From an uncultured Candidatus Methylacidiphilales bacterium (GTDB lineage: Bacteria > Verrucomicrobiota > Verrucomicrobiia > Methylacidiphilales > CALFVM01), in contig CALFVM010000092.1 in the NCBI GenBank assembly GCA_937928665.1, positions 1-5,320 on the forward strand: a stretch of 5,320 nt of DNA, given 5' to 3'. Under the pieces are notes generated by a model. It ran no database searches, was not told the origin of the DNA, and saw only the letters and a program-made list of their open reading frames with translations. Below are positions 1-5,320 of this stretch, in pieces. A program made the translations under genes and the position numbers. How positions within the stretch are numbered: the stretch's first letter is position 1; each line of letters starts with the position of its first letter.

Positions 1-1513
1 CAAGGTGCTGAGCAAAGACAAAAACAAGATCACCTTTAAAGACGTTGCCGGAGTCGATGAAGCCCGGGAAGAAGTGCAGGAGATCGTCGAGTTTCTGCGG
101 GACCCGAAACGATTTCAGCGACTGGGTGGGCGGATCCCCAAAGGGGTTCTCATGGTGGGACCGCCCGGCACAGGTAAAACACTGATCGCCAAGGCAATCG
201 CGGGAGAAGCCGATGTGCCTTTCTATGGAATCAGCGGTTCCGACTTCGTGGAAATGTTTGTCGGGGTTGGAGCCAGTCGGGTTCGCGACATGTTTGAGCA
301 GGGCCGGAAAACGGCACCCTGCCTCATCTTTATTGACGAAATTGATGCTGTCGGGCGCAGCCGTGGTCACGGTCTGGGGGGAGGGCATGACGAACGGGAA
401 CAAACCCTGAACGCCATGCTGGTGGAAATGGATGGCATCGACAGTTCCGAAGGCGTGATCATCATCGCTGCGACCAACCGGAAAGACGTGCTAGATCCGG
501 CATTGCTCCGGCCCGGGCGGTTCGACCGGGAAGTCCGGGTCAACCTTCCCGACGTGAAAGGGCGGGAGGAAATTCTCCGGGTGCACGCCCGTGCGGTGAA
601 AGCAGCACCCACTGTGGTTTGGCATGATATCGCCCGGGGAACGCCCGGTTTTTCCGGGGCGGAGCTGGCCAACCTGATCAACGAAGCCGCCCTGCTGGCC
701 GCCCGGCGCAATGCTGATGCCATTGAGATGGCCGACCTCGAAGAAGCCCGCGACAAAGTCCGGTGGGGGCGTGAGCGGCGGAGCATGGCCATGAGTGAGG
801 AAGAAAAGAAAAACACGGCGTATCACGAAGCCGGCCATGCGATTTTGAGCGTGCTGCTCGAGAACACCGACCCGCTGCACAAAGTCACCATCATTCCACG
901 CGGTCCGGCTCTTGGCGTGACCATGTCCCTGCCGGAGAAGGACGTCTTCAGCTATTACAAAAAGAAGATGCTGGATATGATGTGCATGATCATGGGTGGC
1001 CGGGTGGCTGAGGAAGTTTTCCTCGGTGACGTTTGCAGCGGAGCCTCCATGGACATCCGCCAGGCAACGACGATTGCGCGGAAAATGGTCTGCGAATGGG
1101 GCATGAGCGAGAAACTAGGCATGGTCAACTACGGCGACAGCGACGATTATGTGTTCCTCGGGCGCGACATTTCTAAGTCGCGAAGTTACAGTGAGGCTAC
1201 GGCGGAAGAAATCGACAGCGAGGTCCGGACCCTCGTGAATAACGCTCACCATCGGGCCCGCGAACTGATCCTCGCGCACAAGGATAAAGTGCAGGCGATT
1301 GCGGAGGCCTTGATCGAGTATGAGACGCTCGACGGAAAACAGGTCGAGGACATCGTGCGAACGGGCAAAATGAGCAATCCCCCGCCCAAAAACGTGGGAG
1401 CTCCCCTGACACCTCTCCCTGACGAAAAAGTTTCCGACAATCCTGAACCGAGGAAGAAGCCCGGGGACGACGGGCTGCTCCCCGGATTGCAGGGTGCCCC
1501 GGCGGGTGCCTGA
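1..1513 (+). CDS. ftsH: ATP-dependent zinc metalloprotease FtsH (5' end cut by window)
   Basis: This is a membrane-anchored AAA+ protease that unfolds and degrades membrane and short-lived cytosolic proteins as a hexamer. Residues are counted from the GTG at base 5, which is an internal Val codon: the frame stays open to base 1, and homology starts at once with the TFKDVAGVDEA block that follows the membrane part in this family. Walker A GPPGTGKT is at 52-59, the pore loop FVGVG at 85-89, and Walker B LIFIDEID at 107-114. The second region of homology is around 156-175, with arginine fingers R169 and R172. The zinc site is HEAGH at 274-278, with D350 in SGASMD as the likely third ligand. All catalytic residues are intact. 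E. coli FtsH has about 644 residues; about 503 are visible here, so roughly 150-200 N-terminal residues, including the two usual membrane helices and the periplasmic domain, are missing. The tail from about 456 is proline-rich and looks disordered. The stop is TGA at 1511-1513. The gene is convergent with uxaC. Family identity is certain; the upstream context is not visible. Confidence 0.98.
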   Translation, partial: KVLSKDKNKITFKDVAGVDEAREEVQEIVEFLRDPKRFQRLGGRIPKGVLMVGPPGTGKTLIAKAIAGEADVPFYGISGSDFVEMFVGVGASRVRDMFEQGRKTAPCLIFIDEIDAVGRSRGHGLGGGHDEREQTLNAMLVEMDGIDSSEGVIIIAATNRKDVLDPALLRPGRFDREVRVNLPDVKGREEILRVHARAVKAAPTVVWHDIARGTPGFSGAELANLINEAALLAARRNADAIEMADLEEARDKVRWGRERRSMAMSEEEKKNTAYHEAGHAILSVLLENTDPLHKVTIIPRGPALGVTMSLPEKDVFSYYKKKMLDMMCMIMGGRVAEEVFLGDVCSGASMDIRQATTIARKMVCEWGMSEKLGMVNYGDSDDYVFLGRDISKSRSYSEATAEEIDSEVRTLVNNAHHRARELILAHKDKVQAIAEALIEYETLDGKQVEDIVRTGKMSNPPPKNVGAPLTPLPDEKVSDNPEPRKKPGDDGLLPGLQGAPAGA

Positions 1514-1515
1514 CC

Positions 1516-1533
1516 GGGCGGGCAGGATCGCCC
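1516..1533. terminator. weak candidate hairpin between convergent ftsH and uxaC
   Basis: The 60-base gap between the two stop codons (1514-1573) contains one short inverted repeat: GGGCG at 1516-1520 pairs with CGCCC at 1529-1533 around an 8-base loop. An alternative register pairs GGGC 1520-1523 with GCCC 1530-1533. On the + strand it starts three bases after the ftsH stop and is followed by AATTTC, so there is only a three-T tract. On the minus strand no T-run follows. Its position between convergent genes suits a terminator, but the structure is too weak to call a classical intrinsic one. Nothing else was seen in the gap. Confidence 0.25.
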
Positions 1534-1573
1534 AATTTCACTGGATGGAGCGAGGAGGGCGCGGACTCCCGGT

Positions 1574-3004
1574 TTAGGGTTTCGTTTGAGGGGGTTGTTC
1601 GAGGCTGAAGAATTCAGCGGCATTACCGAAGCAGATCCGTTGGACCATTCGGCCGAGGAGGTCGAGGTCGCGGGGGAGTTCGCCTTTGACGACATCGGCG
1701 CCGATAAGGTTGCAGAGGATGCGGCGGAAGTATTCGTGCCGGGTGTAGGAAAGGAAGCTGCGGGAATCGGTGAGCATGCCGACAAAGCGGCCGAGGAGAC
1801 CAAGGTTGGAGAGGGCGTTGAGTTGCCATTCCATGCCCTCTTTTTGGTCGAGGAACCACCAGCCGCTGCCGAACTGGATTTTGCCGGCAATGGAGCCGTC
1901 CTGGAAGTTGCCGATCATCGTTCCCATGACGTAGTTATCGGCGGGGTTGAGGTTGTAGAGAACGATTTTGGGCAGCTCACTGGTTTCGGCGAGGGCGTCG
2001 AGATAACGCGATAGGGCTTCGGCCTGGGGATAATCGCCAATGGAATCAAAGCCGGTATCGGGCCCGAGGTTTTTGAAGGCCCACGTGTTGTTGTTCCGCA
2101 TGGCACCGAGGTGGAGTTGTTTGGTCCAGCCGCGGGCGGCATCCCAGCGTCCGAACTCGCGCATGAGCCAGGAACCGAAGCGACGTGTGGCCGCCGGATT
2201 GATCGAGCCACCAGCCCGGGCGGAAGCGTAGGTGGCGGCGGCTTCGGCCTCGTCGGGAAAGTCAGCCAGGCATTGGGCCAGCCCGTGGTCGGAGAGTCGT
2301 CCGCCGATCGAGTGGAAGAAGTCGTGCCGGGAGCGGAGAGCGGTGAGGAAGCCGTCCCAGGTGGCGCAGGATTGGCCGGAGACGGCGGCAAGCTGATCGA
2401 CCCATGCGTTCCAGACCGGGCCGGAGGTGACGGCGAGAGCTTTGTCGGGCCGGAAGGTGGGGTAAACACGGCAATGGGCGGCGAGGGGCGAGGCGTTGAT
2501 CGTGCGGTGGGCGTCGAGCGAATCAATGGGATCGTCGGTGGTGCAGATGACCCGGACACGGTTGGCGCGGAGGATGCCATGAACGGTCATGTCCGGTTCG
2601 GCCAGCCGGGCGTTGGCCTGTTCCCAGATTTTGGGCGCGGTCTGTTCGTTGATCAGGCAGTCGATGCGAAAATAGCGGAGGAGTTCGAGGTGGCTCCAAT
2701 GGTAGAGCGGGTTGCGCAGGGTCCAGGGAACGGTGCGGGCGAAGGCGAGGAACTTTTCGTAATTCGGAGCGTGGCCGGTGCAGAAGGTTTCGGGCACGCC
2801 ATTGGAGCGCATGGCCCGCCACTTGTAGTGATCGCCGGCCAGCCAGATTTCGTAGAGATCGGCAAAGCACCGGTCGGCGGCGATTTCGGACGGGGGCAGG
2901 TGGCAATGGTAGTCAAAGATGGGTTCGGGCGCGGCCCAGTTGTGGTAAAGCTCGCGGGCCACGTCGTTGCTGAGGAGGAAATCATCGGTGATGAAGGTGT
3001 TCAC
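1574..3004 (-). CDS. uxaC: uronate isomerase (glucuronate/galacturonate isomerase)
   Basis: This enzyme interconverts D-glucuronate and D-fructuronate, and D-galacturonate and D-tagaturonate, the first cytosolic step of hexuronate catabolism. It belongs to the amidohydrolase superfamily, with a TIM-barrel fold. The 476 residues match the family's usual length (about 470 in E. coli). Family blocks run in order along the whole protein: FLLSNDVARELYH near the N-terminus; the metal-binding FDYHCHLPP at 30-38 (H33, H35); CTTDDP at 154-159; QLHLGAMRNNN at 296-306; and LTDSRSFLSYTRHEYFRRIL at 411-430. The start is GTG at 3004: an in-frame TAA lies only two codons upstream, and family similarity begins within a few residues of this codon, so no other start fits. 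No Shine-Dalgarno sequence is visible before it. The stop is TAA at 1574-1576. It lies 78 bases downstream of cca on the same strand and is probably the last gene of that transcript. No other hexuronate gene is in view. Both strands of this region stay open for long stretches because of base composition. Confidence 0.97.
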   Translation of the reverse strand: MNTFITDDFLLSNDVARELYHNWAAPEPIFDYHCHLPPSEIAADRCFADLYEIWLAGDHYKWRAMRSNGVPETFCTGHAPNYEKFLAFARTVPWTLRNPLYHWSHLELLRYFRIDCLINEQTAPKIWEQANARLAEPDMTVHGILRANRVRVICTTDDPIDSLDAHRTINASPLAAHCRVYPTFRPDKALAVTSGPVWNAWVDQLAAVSGQSCATWDGFLTALRSRHDFFHSIGGRLSDHGLAQCLADFPDEAEAAATYASARAGGSINPAATRRFGSWLMREFGRWDAARGWTKQLHLGAMRNNNTWAFKNLGPDTGFDSIGDYPQAEALSRYLDALAETSELPKIVLYNLNPADNYVMGTMIGNFQDGSIAGKIQFGSGWWFLDQKEGMEWQLNALSNLGLLGRFVGMLTDSRSFLSYTRHEYFRRILCNLIGADVVKGELPRDLDLLGRMVQRICFGNAAEFFSLEQPPQTKP

Positions 3005-3027
3005 AGCCGGTTACGTTGGACGGCATG

Positions 3028-3054
3028 CGCGGTTGATTCCAGCAGGAATCCGCG
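3028..3054 (-). other. perfect 6-bp hairpin in the cca-uxaC spacer
   Basis: Within the 78-base spacer (3005-3082), GATTCC at 3035-3040 and GGAATC at 3045-3050 form a perfect stem with a four-base AGCA loop. Beyond a three-base bulge (3032-3034), four more pairs can form between 3028-3031 and 3051-3054. No T-run follows on either strand, so it is not a standard terminator. It sits about 24 bases upstream of the uxaC GTG and would be in the transcript if cca and uxaC are co-transcribed. It could be an RNA stability or processing element, or a binding-site palindrome, or chance. The rest of the spacer shows no recognisable -35/-10 pair and no Shine-Dalgarno sequence. Confidence 0.35.
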
Positions 3055-3082
3055 GATCGACGCGTCCGGGGGCAGGCAAGGG

Positions 3083-4444
3083 TCAGGGATGCGCCTGGGC
3101 TTGTTGTCGGGTGTCGGGAACTGCGTCGGGGCCGAGGAGGTCGCGGGCGACGTTGAGGGCGAAGCCGAGTGCCTGGGCGGGTGAGGTGAGGCGGCCTTCG
3201 AGTTGTTCGTCCCGGACCAGGTCGAGGATGCGGCCCATGGTGGGGCCCGCAGGGATGCCGGAGGCAATGAGGTCGCGACCGGTGATGAGGGGAGGCGGGG
3301 CGAGGTCGGTCTGGGCGAGTTCGGCCTTTTTTTCGAGGACGAAGTCGTAGAGGTCGAGGGCACCGTGACTGCTGGTGCAGTCGAGCCGGTGGAGTTCGAG
3401 TTCGGTTTCGAGGTGGGGCCGGGAGAGAAACCGTTTGAGAGTGCTCAACCGCATGTTTTTGACGTCTTTGAAGGCCATGTGGTTGGCGACGCAGGCGGTG
3501 ACGGTTTCGATCATGTCGTTGGAGAACCGGAGCCGTTTCATGATGCGCTCGGCTGCCCGGGCACCCCGGACCTCGTGTTCGTTGAACCGGATGCGCCCGT
3601 TGGCATCGACGGTCTGGGTTTCGGGCTTGGCGATGTCGTGAAAGAGGACGGAGAGGGCGAGTTCGGGGCTGGGATTTTTGAGCATGCCGAGCATGAGCCG
3701 GGTGTGGGTGTGGACGCAGCCTTCGGGGTGGAATTGGGGCGGTTGCTCGACGCCTTTCATTTTCTCGCATTCAGGAATCCAGACGCGGAGGAGGCCGGAT
3801 TGGTCGAGGAGGTCGTAGGTGCGTCCGGGCTGGGGTCCGGTCAGGCATTTGACGAGTTCGTCCCGGACGCGTTCGGGGGCGAGTCGTTCGGAGGTGGGGG
3901 CGAGGCGGACGATGGCGTCCCAGGTGGCGGGGTCGATGGTGAAGTCGAGTTGGCCGGCGAACCGGATGGCGCGGAAGAGGCGGAGGGCGTCTTCGGTGAA
4001 GCGGGCGTCGGGATTGCCAATGGCGCGGATCAGGCGGTGTTCGAGGTCGGCCCGGCCGCCGACGTAATCAATGATCTTGTCCTGGATGGGATCGTAGAAG
4101 AGGCCGTTGACGGTGAAGTCGCGCCGTTGGGCGTCCTCTTCGGCGGTGGCGAAGGCGACGGATTCGGGGCGGCGTCCGTCGGTGTAGGGGCCGTCAAGGC
4201 GGAAGGTGGCGACTTCGAAGGTTTCGCCGCCGACAAGGACACGAACGACGCCGAAGGCTTTGCCCTGAAGGTCGGAGGCGCGGGCAAAGAGGGGCTGGAC
4301 CTGGTCGGGGGTGGCGGAGGTGGCGATGTCGAAGTCGGTGGCCTGGCGACCCAGGAGTTTATCGCGGACGCAGCCGCCGGCGTAGTAAGCGGTGTGGCCG
4401 TGCTCGGCCAGAGTTCGGATGATGCGATCAGCGTTCGGGTTCAC
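3083..4444 (-). CDS. cca: CCA tRNA nucleotidyltransferase with HD domain
   Basis: This enzyme adds or repairs the 3'-terminal CCA of tRNAs without a nucleic acid template. It is a class II nucleotidyltransferase (the bacterial CCA-enzyme / poly(A) polymerase superfamily). The 453 residues fit the family forms that carry an HD domain. In order: the head domain with AGGCVRD at 22-28; the metal-binding DFD at 37-39 (Asp37, Asp39); RRDFTVN at 107-113; the nucleotide-selecting EDALR at 151-155; an ERVRDEL helix at 191-197; a neck/body region; then an HD domain with HTH at 245-247, the HD pair H269-D270, and NH at 321-322. The start is GTG at 4444, about 21 residues before the GGCVRD motif, as usual in the family. 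It overlaps the upstream gene's stop in a GTGA, which suggests translational coupling; no Shine-Dalgarno sequence lies at normal distance. The stop is TGA at 3083-3085. CCA addition, partial (CC- or A-only) addition and poly(A) polymerase activity cannot be fully separated by sequence, but the EDALR form fits a CCA enzyme. Confidence 0.94.
   Translation of the reverse strand: MNPNADRIIRTLAEHGHTAYYAGGCVRDKLLGRQATDFDIATSATPDQVQPLFARASDLQGKAFGVVRVLVGGETFEVATFRLDGPYTDGRRPESVAFATAEEDAQRRDFTVNGLFYDPIQDKIIDYVGGRADLEHRLIRAIGNPDARFTEDALRLFRAIRFAGQLDFTIDPATWDAIVRLAPTSERLAPERVRDELVKCLTGPQPGRTYDLLDQSGLLRVWIPECEKMKGVEQPPQFHPEGCVHTHTRLMLGMLKNPSPELALSVLFHDIAKPETQTVDANGRIRFNEHEVRGARAAERIMKRLRFSNDMIETVTACVANHMAFKDVKNMRLSTLKRFLSRPHLETELELHRLDCTSSHGALDLYDFVLEKKAELAQTDLAPPPLITGRDLIASGIPAGPTMGRILDLVRDEQLEGRLTSPAQALGFALNVARDLLGPDAVPDTRQQAQAHP
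4441..4444 (-). other. GTGA stop/start overlap, likely translational coupling
   Basis: On the minus strand the four bases GTGA contain both the GTG start of cca (4444-4442) and the TGA stop of the upstream membrane protein gene (4443-4441). Such overlaps usually let a terminating ribosome restart on the next gene. The nearest purine-rich ribosome-binding-like sequence, GGAGG on the minus strand (4474-4470), ends 25 bases before the start, too far for direct initiation. Reading through from the upstream gene is therefore the simplest way for cca to be translated. This is inference from geometry. Confidence 0.7.
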
Positions 4445-5320
4445 GAGGCGGGAAAGGGTTTGGCAGCGTCCTCCAGCTTAGCCTGTCGGGAATAGAAAAG
4501 ATAGACAATGCCACCGAGAGCAGACCAGGAGAATTGGAAGAGGAGATAGAACATGAGGGAAAAGGCGACGCAAACTTCGCGGGTGGAAGGAACGACCTCG
4601 AAGAGGGTGAAAGCGGTGATGACGGCGACCTCCCGGATGCCGTGGCCGCCGATGGAAAGGGGGGCACCGATGGCCATGATGATGGTGCCGACAATGAGGA
4701 TCATGGAGACGAAAGAAACGTCGAGGCCGAAGGCGAGTGCCAGGCAGTAGGCGGCGGCGAAGTTGAACAAGTGGACCACGGCCGCGATGAGGACGGCGGC
4801 GGCGGAGAGGTGCCAGCGGCTGAGGTAGAGTTTGGAATCGGCGTGGAGTTTTTGGATGACCTCGCGCCCGGGAACTCTCTGCCAGAGACGCTGCACGGGA
4901 GCGGGGAGCCGGTGGTAGGGAAGGAAGAGGAGGACGAGACCGGCGACCACGCCGAGGGCGAGGAGGATTTGGAGGAGTTCAATTCGGCCGACCATTTCGG
5001 AATCGCGGGCGACCCGGTGGATTTCGAAGGGGAGGGCGGCGGCCATCCAGACCACGAGCATGCCGATGCCGAGGAAGCGGTCGATGAGGATGGTCAGGGT
5101 GACTTTGGCTTTCTGGTCGGGCACGGCGCGGATGGCGTAGAAGATGCGGACGACATCGCCGCCGTTGGCACCCATGAGGAAGGCGCTGAAGAATTGGCCG
5201 ATGAAAACGAGTTTGAGGACGTGGGGATAGGTGAGGGGCACGCTCTGGATACGGAGGATGGTCCACCAGCGGAGGCAGACGCCGAGGGTGGCAAGGAGGG
5301 AGGCGAGGATGCCGAGGAGG
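4441..5320 (-). CDS. YbhN / LPG-synthase-TM family membrane protein (5' end cut by window)
   Basis: This is a multi-pass inner-membrane protein of the PF03706 family (UPF0104/YbhN, flippase-like lysylphosphatidylglycerol synthase TM region). A GTG at 5241 could be mistaken for the start, but the frame stays open to the window end and the 26 extra codons are family-like: a hydrophobic helix, then LRWWTILR before the conserved entry segment. Counting the first full codon (5319-5317) as residue 1, 292 residues are visible. Family hallmarks are NGGDVVR at 52-58, the DR pair at 80-81, and PLSIGGHGIRE at 220-230. Hydrophobic stretches lie near 1-16, 33-50, 74-98, 115-134, 170-198, 201-220 and 250-276, consistent with about seven or eight membrane passes. 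Members are about 300-340 residues, so only a short N-terminal part should be missing. There is no C-terminal aminoacyl-transferase domain, so this is not a full MprF; it may handle a lipid-linked substrate, but which one is unknown. The stop overlaps the cca start. Confidence 0.88.
   Translation of the reverse strand, partial: LLGILASLLATLGVCLRWWTILRIQSVPLTYPHVLKLVFIGQFFSAFLMGANGGDVVRIFYAIRAVPDQKAKVTLTILIDRFLGIGMLVVWMAAALPFEIHRVARDSEMVGRIELLQILLALGVVAGLVLLFLPYHRLPAPVQRLWQRVPGREVIQKLHADSKLYLSRWHLSAAAVLIAAVVHLFNFAAAYCLALAFGLDVSFVSMILIVGTIIMAIGAPLSIGGHGIREVAVITAFTLFEVVPSTREVCVAFSLMFYLLFQFSWSALGGIVYLFYSRQAKLEDAAKPFPAS

Noticed and set aside
5..7. GTG at base 5 as the start of a short soluble FtsH
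   Set aside because: The preceding codon is also in frame and open to the window edge, and the sequence begins exactly where the post-membrane cytosolic part of FtsH begins. The window cut explains the missing N-terminus; there is no evidence of a truncated gene.
3005..3082. Promoter in the cca-uxaC spacer
   Set aside because: A TTGCCT near the cca stop on the minus strand is -35-like, but 17 bases further lies a GC-rich sequence with no -10 resemblance.
2111..3184. 357-residue open frame on the + strand opposite uxaC
   Set aside because: Same compositional artefact: low-complexity Gly/Val/Glu-rich translation, no motif, and complete overlap with uxaC, whose family match runs its full length.
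2982..3770. 262-residue minus-strand frame spanning the cca 3' half, the spacer and the uxaC start
   Set aside because: The translation is an Arg/Pro/His-rich out-of-frame reading of cca. Its last part could be read as a 14-codon leader peptide (ATG at 3026, stop overlapping uxaC), but there is no ribosome-binding site and no regulatory codon pattern.
1657..4330. Recurrent GGTCGAGG / GAGGTCG-like short words on the + strand
   Set aside because: They correspond to common Leu-Asp, Asp-Leu and Arg codon pairs with C-ending codons in the minus-strand genes. They show no regular spacing or shared flanks, so they are not a repeat family or an array.
3203..4495. 430-residue open frame on the + strand opposite cca
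   Set aside because: It is rich in Gly, Glu, Val and Ala with no recognisable domain, exactly opposes a well-conserved gene, and crosses the cca/membrane-gene junction. The opposite strand is kept open by the C-ending codons of cca.

Overview
The window is an ordinary, gene-dense piece of a GC-rich bacterial chromosome. It holds four protein-coding genes, two of them cut by the window edges. No RNA genes, mobile elements, CRISPR arrays or long repeats were found. The style of the FtsH and CCA-enzyme sequences, the strong C-ending codon use and the presence of a hexuronate isomerase would fit a Verrucomicrobiota-type (for example Opitutales-like) bacterium. That placement is an impression from family resemblance, not a computed one.

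Layout. Bases 1-1513 (+) carry the C-terminal three quarters of the membrane AAA+ zinc protease FtsH; its N-terminal membrane part lies before base 1. A 60-base gap with only a weak hairpin separates its stop from the stop of the convergent minus-strand group. Read in its own direction (5320 to 1574), that group is: a multi-pass membrane protein of the YbhN / lysylphosphatidylglycerol-synthase-TM family (PF03706), which starts outside the window; cca (tRNA nucleotidyltransferase with an HD domain), which overlaps it by four bases (GTGA); and uxaC (glucuronate/galacturonate isomerase), 78 bases further on. The three are tightly packed with no visible promoter between them, so they are probably co-transcribed.

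How the genes relate. FtsH does membrane protein quality control, the CCA enzyme completes tRNA 3' ends, and UxaC opens the hexuronate catabolic route. The YbhN-like protein probably acts on or moves a lipid-linked substrate, but its substrate cannot be read from the sequence. No shared pathway links them; the grouping looks like a housekeeping cluster with a metabolic gene at its end. Long open frames opposite uxaC and cca are compositional shadows. I found no convincing sign of an undescribed system. The points worth checking are start-site corrections, the cca-uxaC spacer hairpin, the lack of Shine-Dalgarno sequences, and a strand-dependent codon skew.
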